The notes under the pieces are model-generated. The model did not search any database. It was not told where the DNA came from and saw only the letters and a program-made list of their open reading frames with translations. The position numbers were made by a program, and so were the translations under genes. Shown one piece after another: positions 55,310 through 64,000 of a stretch of DNA of 64,000 bases. The first letter of the stretch is position 1; the number at the start of each line of letters is the position of its first letter. This DNA comes from Marinobacter salarius (lineage in GTDB: Bacteria > Pseudomonadota > Gammaproteobacteria > Pseudomonadales > Oleiphilaceae), in assembly GCA_000831005.1 (NCBI GenBank), contig CP007152.1, forward strand, positions 3,534,001-3,598,000, in the 5' to 3' direction.

Positions 55310-56329
55310 ATGAGTCAACAAACCATAACAATGCCTGATCCTGTGTTTCCCGGTGCTGCTGTCCGCGCTGCCTGGATGGCTATGGTCATCCTGTGGTTGG
55401 TTTTTGCGCAACCCGGGGCGGCTCATGCCCGCGATAATCAACCGTTGCCCGTGTTGTCCGTCAGTGTGTTGCAGTTCGGCACCGCTCACTGGGAGTTGGA
55501 CCACATAGTCCACCAGGGGCTGGATCGGAAGAACGGCTACCAATTGGATCTCACGCTGGTGGCCAACCTGCCCGCGTCCCGACTGGCGGTAACCAGTGGT
55601 TCCGTCAACGGGGCTGTAGCCGACCTGCATTGGGCTCAGGCCCGTTTTGAGGACGGGGCGCCCTATCTTTACGTACCGTTTTCATCCCAGATTGGCGATA
55701 TCGTGGTGGCTGAACACTCCGATATACGCGCCGTGGCCGATCTGGCCGGCAAGCGTATCGGCGTTGCAGGCGGGCCGGACGGCAAGGGCTGGATACTGTT
55801 GCAAAAGGTTGCGGAACAGCGAGGGATCAATCTTGCGGCATCCGCCGATGTGCAGTTTGCCGCTCCACCGCTGCTGAGTCAGGCCCTGAGGCGGGGCCAG
55901 GTGGATGCCATCGTCACCTACTGGCATTTTGCCGCACGCCTGAGAGGTGAGGGCGGCTGGCGTTCGGCGTTCAGAATGTCGGATCTTCTTGTCGCCATTA
56001 ATCTCGACCGGAACTTGCCGGTTCTGGGGTATGTTTTTCCGGCTGATTGGGCGGAAGACCATCGCGCGTTGATGAACCGTTTTGCCAGATCGTTGCAGCA
56101 GGCCAAGAACGAGCTCTCGGATAGCGAAAGGTTCTGGCAACGCCTGCGGCCACTGATGGGTGAGCCTGACGACGCTGTATTTCAATCGCTGCGGAAAGGG
56201 TTTGTGGCAGGCGTACCATTACCGCTAACGGACCAGCGCATTGCGGGCCTGCATCGTCTGCTGGCGCTCACTGGTGCCAATCCTGACAATCGTATGCCCA
56301 CCGACCTGTTCCACCGGGGCCAGCTGTGA
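55310..56329 (+). CDS. NitT/TauT-type ABC substrate-binding protein
   Basis: A 339-residue periplasmic binding protein. ATG 55310 has a GGAGGG site. A signal region (AVRAAWMAMVILWLVFAQPGAAHA) precedes VSVLQFGTAHWELDHIVHQGLD, and the fold shows LAVTSGSVNGAVADLHWAQA, VADLAGKRIGVAGGPDGKGWILLQKVAEQRG (landmarks LAGKRIGVAGGPDGKG) and DAIVTYWHFAARLRGEGG. These are the SsuA/TauA family hallmarks. It is operonic with the permease and ATPase that follow. Homologues occur in PQQ-alcohol-dehydrogenase loci, but the ligand is unknown; a sulfonate, thiamine-like or aromatic ligand is possible. Confidence 0.85.
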   Translation: MSQQTITMPDPVFPGAAVRAAWMAMVILWLVFAQPGAAHARDNQPLPVLSVSVLQFGTAHWELDHIVHQGLDRKNGYQLDLTLVANLPASRLAVTSGSVNGAVADLHWAQARFEDGAPYLYVPFSSQIGDIVVAEHSDIRAVADLAGKRIGVAGGPDGKGWILLQKVAEQRGINLAASADVQFAAPPLLSQALRRGQVDAIVTYWHFAARLRGEGGWRSAFRMSDLLVAINLDRNLPVLGYVFPADWAEDHRALMNRFARSLQQAKNELSDSERFWQRLRPLMGEPDDAVFQSLRKGFVAGVPLPLTDQRIAGLHRLLALTGANPDNRMPTDLFHRGQL

Positions 56330-57102
56330 GAGCCTTCTCTGGCCGCCCTCCGGCCTGGAGTTACTGGGTGGTGTTGCCGTCTCTTGTCTTTTTCTGGGCG
56401 GCGGTTGCCTGGGTGATCAAGTCCCCCTTGCTGCCGTCTCCCCTCGACGTTTTAGATTCCCTGATGCAGGAATCCGAATCCGGAGCCCTATGGCACCACC
56501 TTGGTGCCACACTAGCGCGTGTGGTGGTGGCCTTTGCATTGGCCATGCTGCTTGGTACCGGGATTGGCATTGTGATGGGGCGCTCCCAAACCACCAATGC
56601 GCTGTTCGATCCTTTGTTGGTCCTGCTTCTCAATCTGCCCGCGCTGGTAACCATCATCCTGATGTATGTCTGGTTTGGCCTGGTGGAAGTGGCCGCGGTG
56701 ATGGCGGTGGTGATCAACAAGGTCCCCAATGTGGCGGTGACGGTTCGGGAAGGCGCGCGGAGCCTGGATTACCGGCTCGAGGACATGGCTACCGTCTACG
56801 AGTTCACCCGCTGGCAACGGTTTCGTGAGGTCTGGGTACCACAACTGTTTCCCTATCTGATGGCGGCTACGCGTGGTGGCTTGGCTCTAATCTGGAAAAT
56901 CGTGCTGGTGGTCGAACTGTTGGGGCGTTCCAGTGGTATCGGATTCCAGTTACACATGGCCTTTCAGGTGTTCGATGTGGCTGCCATCCTCGCTTACAGC
57001 CTGGCCTTTATAGCCGTTGTACAACTCATCGAGCTGGCCATCCTGCAGCCCCTTGAACGCCGGTCCAGCCGCTGGCGTCAGCCGGAGGTGGCCCATGCTT
57101 GA
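56326..57102 (+). CDS. NitT/TauT-type ABC permease
   Basis: A 258-residue inner-membrane permease with about six helices. The GTG start at 56326 overlaps the binding-protein stop. The EAA-type loop contacting the ATPase is seen as EGARSLDYRLEDMATVYEFTRWQRFREVWVPQLFPYLMAATRGGLALIWKIVLVVELLG (landmarks EFTRWQRFREVWVPQLFPYL and WKIVLVVELLG). It is similar to SsuC/TauC. It has a four-base overlap with the preceding gene and eight bases with the next, so the three form a transporter operon. Confidence 0.88.
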   Translation: MRAFSGRPPAWSYWVVLPSLVFFWAAVAWVIKSPLLPSPLDVLDSLMQESESGALWHHLGATLARVVVAFALAMLLGTGIGIVMGRSQTTNALFDPLLVLLLNLPALVTIILMYVWFGLVEVAAVMAVVINKVPNVAVTVREGARSLDYRLEDMATVYEFTRWQRFREVWVPQLFPYLMAATRGGLALIWKIVLVVELLGRSSGIGFQLHMAFQVFDVAAILAYSLAFIAVVQLIELAILQPLERRSSRWRQPEVAHA

Positions 57103-57768
57103 ACTACGAATAGCCGGCCGCAGTTTTGGCAAACCCGTGTTGGGCGAGGTTTTCGCCACCATTGAGCGGGGCGATCGTATCTGCCTGTTAGGGCCATCCG
57201 GTATTGGCAAAACCACCCTGTTGAACGCTATCGCCGGGCTCGATAAGGCACTCCCGTCGGATGCCATTGTTGGCTGTGACACGCTGCGGATTGGCTATCT
57301 GTTCCAGGAGCATCGATTGCTGCCCTGGCGAACCCTGAACGCCAACCTCAAGCTTGTCGGTGCCAGTGATGAGGAGACTGAGAGTGCCCTGGGCCAGGTT
57401 GGTCTCGCTGGATATGGGCATTACCTGCCAGATCAGCTCTCCCTTGGCATGGCGCGGCGGGCCGCCTCGCACGTTGCCTGGCGGTTGAACCGGACCTGTT
57501 GCTATTGGATGAACCCTTCGCATCTCTTGATCCGGTAATGGCGAGTGAACTGAAAACACTGATTGCCGGAATCCTGGACGCCAACGCCAGCATGGCCATG
57601 ATTTGCGTAACCCATGATGGGCGCGATGCTGAGATCCTGGCGAACCGGCTATGGTATCTGGATGGTAGTCCGGCGCAGCTGCAATGGGACGATGCCATTG
57701 GCGAGCCCAGTTTGATCAGCGATCTTCTTGGGAAGTTGCGAGACTCGGAGGGCGTGGACCTGGTTTAG
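57095..57768 (+). CDS. NitT/TauT-type ABC ATPase (one frameshift)
   Basis: Cytoplasmic ATPase of the transporter. ATG 57095 overlaps the permease. Walker A is LLGPSGIGKTTLLN, the Q-loop is GYLFQEHRLLPWRT, and the signature is degenerate (DQLSLGMARRA, with LSLGM in place of LSGGM). One base is lost near 57466, after which ALARCLAVEPDLLLLDEPFASLDP (Walker B) and CVTHDGRDAEIL (switch His) follow. Repaired length is about 224 residues. The non-canonical signature is a feature of the sequence, not of the frameshift. Confidence 0.85.
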
Positions 57769-57858
57769 TGAAAAAACGTGACACTCGAATTGTTGCCTTC
57801 GTGAAACATCGGCTAACATGGCCAGCCTGTCTTTTACCGTCAACAAGGAGTGCTGACG

Positions 57859-59946
57859 ATGGGCTTTATGGACCTGGTTCCGGTATGGGACCTGAAGGCC
57901 TACCACCTTCCCCGCATTGAATCCCCCTTTATCGCCACCAATAGGGCCCGGCGCCTTATTCAGGACGATGGCAGTGTCCGCGCGCGCATGGAATTGGCGT
58001 TCGGGCCCCAAACCCGCAGCGGCCATGATCTGACCGAAACCGTCTGCCGGGCAGTCAGCGATAACAGGCTGATGCTTGTCTATACCGGGTCCGGACGGCC
58101 CCTTTCTCCTGTCGTGAGCTGGCTGCCAGACGACAGCCTGCCCGCGGGAGGACGCTGGCGGTTACGCAGTGGCGGAATGAATTTACCTTATGCCATTCAA
58201 AAAGGCGTAGCAGAGCTGAATGCCTGCGACATTACTCCTGAACAGCTGCGCCAGTATCACCCCCAGGGCATAGGCGGGTTGGGTGTAGGGTTGTTCTCGG
58301 CGAATTATCGTCAATGGCGGAGATCTGAGCGTGAGTCGCAAGACGGGGCGGAAGATCATCGATTGAGCCTCCCGCTGGGAGCAGCCGCTTTGGTGGCACC
58401 GCTGAATGTTTCGGCGGCAAAGGCGGCCGAGGACGCCTTTGCCGATCCGCCCAAAGTACATCTGGAAGTTGGGATATTTACCGACGGCACCATGAACAAC
58501 GCTGCCAATGCCCGCTCGTTTGCCGAGCAACTGGAGCGGGATTGTTTGATTCCCTATGAAAACGATGAGATCAGTCGGGAGGAGTGTGAGTGGCGAATTC
58601 GCCTGATGATGGGGGATAGTTACGCCAATGGCCTTAGCAACGTGGCTAAATTGTGGGACTTGTATGTAGAGGACCGTAACGAACTGGATGATGCCGTTAG
58701 GTATAGGCGTAAATTGTATGCTCCTGGAGTAGGCACCAAGACCGGAGGTGACGATGTTTTATATGGGGCGATAACTGGTATGGGAGAGGCTGGTGTCGTC
58801 CAGCAGGTGAAGGGCGTGTTTGTGGATCTAGCACGAGAGGCGAAGGAAATTCTGCAAACATTATCTGTTGAGCAGCGAAATAGACCTTTTGAGAGATTAA
58901 CACTCGACCTGTTCGGCTTCAGTCGGGGTGCGTCCGCTGCCCGCCATGCTGTCCATGAAATCAGCAAGGGGGAGAGCGGCCTTTTGGCCAAGACTTTGTT
59001 CGAAAACGGTATATCTTGGCCAAAGCACATAGAAATTCGTTTCGTGGGTCTGTTCGACTCCGTGGCAGCCATTGTGAACCCTGCGGCCGGTGACCTTTCG
59101 GCTCACAATGATCGCAACCATCCTGTAAGGCTTTATCTGGATTCGGACAAGGTAGATCGGGCGGTACATCTGACTGCTGCTCACGAACACCGTAAGAATT
59201 TCGCCCTGAACAGTCTAAGAAGTCGCGACGGCAGCTTGCCTGCCAACTTCCGGGAGATAAACCTGCCGGGTGTCCACTCTGATATAGGTGGTGGCTACAG
59301 CGACAACCAGAGCGAAGAAGTGTTACTGAGCCCAATTCTACACGTGCCCCGAAACCGGCTGCGCTGGCCAAAGAAAACCATGCAATGGGATGATTTGGAG
59401 TTTCAAAGAAAACAAATTGTCGCGGAAGGGTGGGTCGGTCCCCATAACTTGCCAGTGCAGCGATCAGACCACGCGCAGAATGGGCCAAGCGATCCAGGTT
59501 CTGGAGAGCCCGCGCGACTCGAGATCGTTAGCCGACGATATGACCATCCGGCCCCAGATGGCCGAGTCGACCTAGTGTTGCGGATGCAGCGCCAGGTGCG
59601 CGGGGAATATTCGAGAGTTGCTATGCGGTTGATGCACCATTTTGCGAGAGAGGCCAAGGTGCCGTTCAACGCCGTTGAAGCGAAAAAGAGCGACAACGCG
59701 CTACCCGAAGAACTTGAACCCATTTTCTCAGAACTTATCGATCAGGTTTGCGTGGGTAATGACTCGCCTTCACTTGCACAAAAAGACTTGAACTTGTTGC
59801 TTCAGCGATATATCCATCATTCATCGCACTATAACAGTGTCACGACTCAGATTGCGGGTGAATCAGTGACAATTGAGGGCGTTTACCCCAACTCGCCAGC
59901 GCCCTCCGGGGAACGTTTGGTTTATCCACAGATGGAAGGCGAATAA
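57859..59946 (+). CDS. DUF2235 alpha/beta lipase, probable type VI secretion effector
   Basis: A 695-residue protein with no signal peptide. Start ATG 57859 has an AAGGAG site. Residues 1-200 form an unrecognised N-terminal domain (YHLPRIESPFIATNRARRL, GVAELNACDITPEQLRQYHP). The rest is DUF2235: GIFTDGTMNNA, the nucleophile elbow FGFSRGASAARHAV near residue 353, FVGLFDSVAAI near 397 and HSDIGGGYSDN near 473 (Asp/His of the triad). This set matches the Tle1-type phospholipases delivered by type VI secretion. The second half is AT-richer than the neighbours. No VgrG, PAAR or Hcp gene is in the window. A lipoprotein gene is coupled downstream. Confidence 0.85.
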   Translation: MGFMDLVPVWDLKAYHLPRIESPFIATNRARRLIQDDGSVRARMELAFGPQTRSGHDLTETVCRAVSDNRLMLVYTGSGRPLSPVVSWLPDDSLPAGGRWRLRSGGMNLPYAIQKGVAELNACDITPEQLRQYHPQGIGGLGVGLFSANYRQWRRSERESQDGAEDHRLSLPLGAAALVAPLNVSAAKAAEDAFADPPKVHLEVGIFTDGTMNNAANARSFAEQLERDCLIPYENDEISREECEWRIRLMMGDSYANGLSNVAKLWDLYVEDRNELDDAVRYRRKLYAPGVGTKTGGDDVLYGAITGMGEAGVVQQVKGVFVDLAREAKEILQTLSVEQRNRPFERLTLDLFGFSRGASAARHAVHEISKGESGLLAKTLFENGISWPKHIEIRFVGLFDSVAAIVNPAAGDLSAHNDRNHPVRLYLDSDKVDRAVHLTAAHEHRKNFALNSLRSRDGSLPANFREINLPGVHSDIGGGYSDNQSEEVLLSPILHVPRNRLRWPKKTMQWDDLEFQRKQIVAEGWVGPHNLPVQRSDHAQNGPSDPGSGEPARLEIVSRRYDHPAPDGRVDLVLRMQRQVRGEYSRVAMRLMHHFAREAKVPFNAVEAKKSDNALPEELEPIFSELIDQVCVGNDSPSLAQKDLNLLLQRYIHHSSHYNSVTTQIAGESVTIEGVYPNSPAPSGERLVYPQMEGE

Positions 59947-60545
59947 TGATTAGGAAGATCTCGGTCGCTTGGGTGTTAGTGCTGGCTGTATTGGCCAGTG
60001 GCTGCGCATCTCCGCAAGATAATGACTCCATTTGGTATATCGATGTGGCTGCTCCCGAACACTATGATGTTTGGGGGGTAGAAATGTTCTTAGAGAAGAC
60101 TGGGGAGCGGAGTTGGCGTCAGCCCGTCGGCTACGTAGGTTGCTGCTGGGAGGGGCCTAACGGCCCAACTGGGTCTGGTTCCAGGGTTGATCCGTTTCCA
60201 GAACTGATATGGATACGTTGGTTCTCATTTGCCGAGCAAAAGTATTACGTCAAGCTGATCGAAGTGCCGCCGAATCTGTTAGAACGCATGCGGAAGCCTG
60301 CACCCTACGCAACGCAGATTGATATGCGTTCTGGGCCAAGAGATACCATGGTTATTGGTTTGGCTCCTGGTGGTACTGTCGTGGTTTGGATCTTGAACCA
60401 GATAGGCAACGAGATAGAAGTAATGCGCATGAAGGCGACCGAGGTGCCAGGTGATCCGGACGATTTTGAAGTGGGAACCCGAAACTACCTAGAAAAGCAC
60501 GGCGACTACCTCCAAGAACACGGCATACCAACGGAAGGTTGGTAA
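59946..60545 (+). CDS. DUF2931-like lipoprotein, probable immunity protein
   Basis: A 199-residue lipoprotein starting at 59946, overlapping the DUF2235 stop by one base (TAATG). The signal peptide ends in a lipobox LASGC near residue 20. The mature part has the DUF2931-like beta pattern (IWYIDVAAPEHYDVWGVEMFLE, landmarks VAAPEHYDVW, and IWIRWFSFAEQKYYVKLIEVPPNL, landmarks IRWFSFAEQKYY). Lipoproteins of this type protect producers from Tle lipases in the periplasm. Coupling to the effector gene supports this. Base composition is lower in GC, like the effector. Confidence 0.8.
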   Translation: MIRKISVAWVLVLAVLASGCASPQDNDSIWYIDVAAPEHYDVWGVEMFLEKTGERSWRQPVGYVGCCWEGPNGPTGSGSRVDPFPELIWIRWFSFAEQKYYVKLIEVPPNLLERMRKPAPYATQIDMRSGPRDTMVIGLAPGGTVVVWILNQIGNEIEVMRMKATEVPGDPDDFEVGTRNYLEKHGDYLQEHGIPTEGW

Positions 60546-60576
60546 GCCGGTATCCTGCCTGCCGAACGCCTCTCGG

Positions 60577-61378
60577 TCAGGCGGGCTTTGTCCCCAGTAT
60601 CTTCGTCCTCTGAGGACGAAACCCCGCCGTTGCCAAAAGTGCCAGCACGACCGTTACACTGGCGGTAATGCCGAAAGCGGTGGGATTCCACTCCAGATAC
60701 AACGAGAACCGGATCGCTTCCACCGCGTGGGTGAACGGATTGAACTGGCAAAACCAGTACAGCCAGGGGCTGGCTTCGTTCATTTTCCACAGTGGGTAAA
60801 GCGCCGAGGACATGAAGAACATCGGAAAAATGACAAAGTTCATCACCCCCGCAAAGTTTTCCAGCTGCTTGATCCAGGTGGCAATTAGCAGGCCCAGTGC
60901 TCCCAGCATCAGGCTGGTTAGTATCAAGGCGGGCAAGACGGCCAGATAGCCCCACAATGGTGGCTCCACATCCACCAGCAGGGCCAGAAGCAGAAAAACA
61001 TACACCTGCCCGACCGACACTACGCCCATCGCCAGCAACTTGGTTACCAGCAGGAAGGGGCGGGGCAACGGGCTCATCAATAGAACCCGCATGCTGCCCA
61101 GTTCCCGGTCATACACCATGGACAGAGCCCCCTGCATGCTGTTGAACAGGATGATCATCCGCACAGTCCGGGGGCGATGTAGGTCTCGTAGGTGATGTAG
61201 GTCTGGTAGGGCGGAATAATGGAGATGCCCAGCACCGCCCGGAAGCCGGCGGCAAACACCACCAGCCACAGAAGCGGCCGAACCAGGCGCTGGCGAAGCG
61301 AGTGCGTTGTTGCCAGAAGCGCAACCACTCCCGCGTCTGGATGCCGACAAAACAGTGCCAGTAATGGGCCGCTTTCAT
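60577..61378 (-). CDS. Ped-type ABC-2 permease (two frameshifts)
   Basis: ABC-2 membrane permease of the PQQ-dependent catabolism set. The start at 61378 (MKAAHYWHCFVGIQTREWLRF) runs to SAL-VRP, where one base is lost near 61288. A second loss near 61162, just before MIILFNSMQGALSMVYDRELGSMRVLLMSPLPRPFLL (landmarks NSMQGALSMVYDRE and LLMSPLPRPFLL), restores the main frame. Six helices follow, with the ABC-2 signature MNFVIFPMFFMSSALYPLW. Repaired length is about 267 residues. It transports an unknown substrate with the ATPase that lies next to it, three bases away. Confidence 0.85.
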
Positions 61379-61380
61379 GA

Positions 61381-62102
61381 TTATCCTGCCCCCGTCAGCG
61401 AGTGAAACGTTTCCGCCAGGTTCCGGGTGCCCTCGGCTTCGCAAATGTCCTGGCCGGAGCCATCGGCCAGCAGTTTCCCCTGGTGCAGGATCAACACCCG
61501 GTCATCCTGTTGCACCTCCTCGATCATGTGCGTCGCCCACAGCGCGGTCAGGCCGGCCTCGTCGCACAGAATGCGAACATGTTCGTTGAGCGCTCTGCGA
61601 CTTGCCACATCCAGGCCGACAGTGGGCTCATCAAGCAGCAACAGAGAGGCTCATGAAGCAAGGCCCGGGCAATTTCCACACGCCGTCGGTGGCCGCCATT
61701 GAGCTTGCGCACGGGTTCGTTGGCGCGCTCCAGCAGTTCAAAACGAGCCAGCTCGCGATCACCCCTCGTTCGGGCGTCTTTGCGAGATAATCCGTGCAGC
61801 GCGGCGTGATACTGCAGGTTCTGGCGCACGGTCAAATCAAGATCCAGAGCGTTCTGCTGGAACACCACACCAATCTGGCGCATGGCCTCGGATGGCTGTT
61901 TTTTCAACGATTGACCGGCCAGCAGGAGTTCGCCCTGTTGGAGCGCCAGAAGCCGGGTCAACAAACCGAACAGTGTGGACTTGCCGGCGCCATTCGGTCC
62001 CAGCAAGGCATGAAAATGACCAGATGTCAGCGCGAAGCTGACCTCTTTGAGCACGGGCTTGTCGCCGTAGCGAAAGCTAATATGGCTGGCTTCAATGGTC
62101 AT
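61381..62102 (-). CDS. Ped-type ABC ATPase (one frameshift)
   Basis: ATPase partner of the permease. The start at 62102 (MTIEASHISFRYGDKPVLK) has Walker A LLGPNGAGKSTLFG and Q-loop GVVFQQNALDLDLT. The signature position reads RKLNGGHRRRVEIARAL (LNGGH in place of LSGGQ). One base is lost near 61647, after which LLLLDEPTVGLDVASR (Walker B and D-loop) and WATHMIEEVQ (switch His) follow. Repaired length is about 240 residues. It matches the ATP-binding family associated with PQQ-dependent alcohol catabolism. Confidence 0.87.
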
Positions 62103-62109
62103 GCTGGTG

Positions 62110-63084
62110 TTATGAGGACGGATCAATGACCACACCCCAGGGGTAGCGGCCGACCTTGATGGATTTGATCACCTTCAGGTCTTCGACATCGATCACCGAA
62201 ACGTCTCCTGAAACGCCGTTGGTGGTATAGAGATGTTTCTCATCCTTATCGAGATCCAGTTGCCATACCCGACTGCCCACCAGTAGATAATCCAACACTT
62301 CATAAGTCTGGGCATCGACGACTGCAACATGATTTGATGGGCCGAGCGCTACGAAGGCGTATTTGCCATCGGAGGTCAGCTCGATACCGACGGGCTGAAC
62401 GCGGTCCTGATTCACGCCAGGAACCTTGAACGACATCTCATGGATCTGCTCCAGATTGTCCACATCGATGATGTGCACGGTGCCGCCGATTTCCGCCGAT
62501 GCCCAGGCAATCTTGCTGTCTTTGCTGAATTCCACGTGGCGGGGGCGTTGCCCGACAACGATGTTCTTTTCAATCTCAAAGGTCTCGGTGTTGATCCAGT
62601 GCAGCATGCTGGTGGTTTCACTGGTGTTTACCGCCCACTTGCCGTCCGGGCTGACGGCCATGCCTTCCGGCTCGATGCCGACGTCAATCTGGGCCAGGAC
62701 GTCTTTGGTGTCCACATCCACCACGGTCACGATGGCGTCGTCCTCGTTGGCGATGTACAGATGCTTGTTGTTCGGGTGAAGTGAGAACTGTTCGGGATCT
62801 TCACCGGAGGGCAGGGTGTTGACGATCTTGCGGGTCGCCAGGTCCAGCACCTGAACGGTGTCGTCGTCACTGGCGCAGATATAGAGCTTGGTGTGGTCCT
62901 TGGACAACAGGATGCCCCGTGGCCGCTGGCCCACATCAATGGTCTCAACAACTTCCTGAGTCTCGGTGTCGATGATGGAAAGGGTGTTGTCTTTTTCGTT
63001 GGACACGTAGGCAAGGCTGGCTATCGCCGGTGTCGACAGGCCGACGATGGCGACCAGGGCGGCGTGCTTGAGCAGAGACTTCAT
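62110..63084 (-). CDS. PQQ-associated YVTN beta-propeller protein
   Basis: A 324-residue periplasmic protein with signal peptide (LVAIVGLSTPAIA). The mature chain is seven YVTN-type blades: repeats such as YVSNEKDNTLSIIDTETQEVVETIDVG (landmarks YVSNEKDNTLSIID), YICASDDDTVQVLDLATRKI, YIANEDDAIVTVVDVDTKDV and YTTNGVSGDVSVIDVEDLKV. This matches beta-propellers that accompany Ped-type ABC genes and may act as a periplasmic adaptor. It lies between the ATPase (8 bases) and the binding protein in one operon. The frame is fully intact. Confidence 0.9.
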   Translation of the reverse strand: MKSLLKHAALVAIVGLSTPAIASLAYVSNEKDNTLSIIDTETQEVVETIDVGQRPRGILLSKDHTKLYICASDDDTVQVLDLATRKIVNTLPSGEDPEQFSLHPNNKHLYIANEDDAIVTVVDVDTKDVLAQIDVGIEPEGMAVSPDGKWAVNTSETTSMLHWINTETFEIEKNIVVGQRPRHVEFSKDSKIAWASAEIGGTVHIIDVDNLEQIHEMSFKVPGVNQDRVQPVGIELTSDGKYAFVALGPSNHVAVVDAQTYEVLDYLLVGSRVWQLDLDKDEKHLYTTNGVSGDVSVIDVEDLKVIKSIKVGRYPWGVVIDPSS

Positions 63085-63126
63085 GATGTAACTCCTTCTT
63101 GTTATAGAAAGCTTCCGCCAGAGCGG

Positions 63127-64000
63127 TCAGCCGTTGATGCGACATTCGCTCTCTGGTTTGTCGAAACCGAGCGTGTCCATGTCCGTGTTGGGATGCAGAA
63201 ACCCCTCGAACGGTGCCCTGGCAACCAGTCCCCGTGGATGAACCAGGGGAATTGGCTGTCGAAGTTGGCCGTTCCAATCGCGATAAGTCAGCTTGCGGCC
63301 CTTGAAGGCGGCAAGCTGGAATTTGTCGCTGAAAAGAAAACTTCGGATTGCGTTGGGGCTTGCGTCACCCAAGTCAGTGACGGCTGTACCGATGGAGCGA
63401 ATGGCTGCCCAGGTGGCATAGTCCTCGCCGTTCATGTCGCGGCCAGCCAGATCACGGAAGCGGCTATGCAGTTGAGCGGCGCCCCAGCTTTCCACTACCC
63501 GGTGCCAGGTGACTGGTGACATCCCCTGTGTTCCAACAACCGGGCGCGGCAGCCAGGTATTGAACGGCACGTACTCGCCGAAATCGCCTCGAACATCCGC
63601 CACCACGACGGCATCGTAATCGCTGGCCTGGGTAAACAACGGCAGTTCCTTGGAAGCGGTGCGGCGAAGGTCGGCGTCAAACGTCCATGGTTTGTCTTCA
63701 ATCACCTCCAGGCCGAAGCGCTTGGCGGATCTGCGAAAGGCATTGGCCCAGCCTTTGTCGTCGTCAGTGGGCCCGGTAATCATGAAAATCTCGTTCCAGC
63801 GCCTCTGGTTCAGCCATTGTGCCAGTGCATCAGTCAGCATGGCGTAGCTGGGCATGGTGTGGAGCAGGTTGGCGTTGCATTCGATGGTTCGAAGTTCGTC
63901 CGCCTTTGAGCCGGCGTTGAATAGGAGTGTGTTTGCGCCCGCCTTGGCGGTCATTCTCTTCAGTGTCTGTGCCGGAGCGTTCACCACGAACAGTTCGATA
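63127..64000 (-). CDS. PQQ-associated ABC substrate-binding protein (partial, runs off the window)
   Basis: The 3' part of a periplasmic binding protein of the Leu/Ile/Val-type fold; its start lies beyond position 64000, and the frame is open to the end. Visible signatures are KAGANTLLFNAGSKADELRT, WNEIFMITGPTDDDKGWANAFRRSAKRFGLEVI (landmarks ITGPTDDDKGWA), DYDAVVVADVRGDFGEYVPFNTWLPRPVVG and LAGRDMNGEDYATWAAIRSI. This resembles the binding-protein family of the PQQ-associated set. It should be the first gene of the operon with the beta-propeller, ATPase and permease. Confidence 0.85.
   Translation of the reverse strand, partial: IELFVVNAPAQTLKRMTAKAGANTLLFNAGSKADELRTIECNANLLHTMPSYAMLTDALAQWLNQRRWNEIFMITGPTDDDKGWANAFRRSAKRFGLEVIEDKPWTFDADLRRTASKELPLFTQASDYDAVVVADVRGDFGEYVPFNTWLPRPVVGTQGMSPVTWHRVVESWGAAQLHSRFRDLAGRDMNGEDYATWAAIRSIGTAVTDLGDASPNAIRSFLFSDKFQLAAFKGRKLTYRDWNGQLRQPIPLVHPRGLVARAPFEGFLHPNTDMDTLGFDKPESECRING

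Overview
The window looks like a chromosomal segment of a marine, Marinobacter-like gammaproteobacterium. The evidence is the canonical pyrH-frr-uppS-cdsA-dxr-rseP-bamA-skp-lpxD-fabZ-lpxA-lpxB-rnhB order, ubiE-ubiJ-ubiB, a wax ester synthase, a polyhydroxyalkanoate-system protein, and a PQQ-alcohol-oxidation-type regulatory/ABC cluster. This assignment comes from gene content and order only; no database search was possible. No rRNA, integrase, transposase or CRISPR array was seen.

Layout. 1-12.8 kb: housekeeping envelope operon (UMP kinase, ribosome recycling, isoprenoid and CDP-DAG synthesis, outer-membrane assembly, lipid A), ending in rnhB and a single initiator tRNA with its own promoter and terminator. 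13.2-22.7 kb: a small lipoprotein; a CHASE2 histidine kinase / LysM-FecR protein / OmpR regulator operon; topB; bolA; a YciO-type gene; one unknown gene. 22.9-42.6 kb: an accessory metal-handling region. It holds a DmeF-type CDF pump, a HupE/anchor/DUF6488 trio, an MFS exporter, a decayed arsenite-type permease, a CzcD-type CDF behind an lspA remnant and an orphan MerR-type promoter, a CopRS-like two-component pair, a cupredoxin, CopA and CopB, an APC permease, and a complex-I-like membrane module (NuoA, NuoB/D fusion, NuoH, NuoJ, NuoK, NuoL). The centrepiece is one polypeptide joining a cysteine-poor NuoB-like domain, a heavy-metal-binding zinc-ribbon-like domain, a roughly 70-residue His-rich linker and a NuoD-like domain. 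42.6 kb: abrupt junction where nuoL and ubiB are both cut. 42.6-50.7 kb: ubiB-ubiJ-ubiE, a PHA-system protein, an FFLEELY-type protein, an alpha/beta hydrolase, a wax ester synthase and a porin. 50.8-64 kb: FIST sensor protein, hybrid kinase, LuxR-type regulator, a NitT/TauT-type ABC transporter, a DUF2235 lipase with a DUF2931 lipoprotein (probable type VI effector/immunity pair), and a Ped-type PQQ-associated ABC permease / ATPase / beta-propeller / binding-protein set that runs off the end.

Quality caveat. About 25 single-base indels (nearly all one-base losses) break otherwise intact genes, including essential ones (frr, cdsA, lpxD, fabZ, lpxA). These are most simply sequencing or assembly errors, so the affected genes are annotated over their full span as presumably functional. 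Three lesions do not fit that explanation and may be real decay: the arsenite-type permease (about 100 codons missing), the lspA remnant, and the nuoL/ubiB junction (which may instead be an assembly chimera).

How it fits together. The copper part reads as a self-contained unit: CopRS-like regulators diverge from cupredoxin-copA-copB across a perfect inverted repeat. The complex-I-like module lacks NADH-input subunits and catalytic cysteines, and carries a metal-binding hub. It is the best candidate here for an undescribed system, perhaps coupling proton or cation flux to metal binding.
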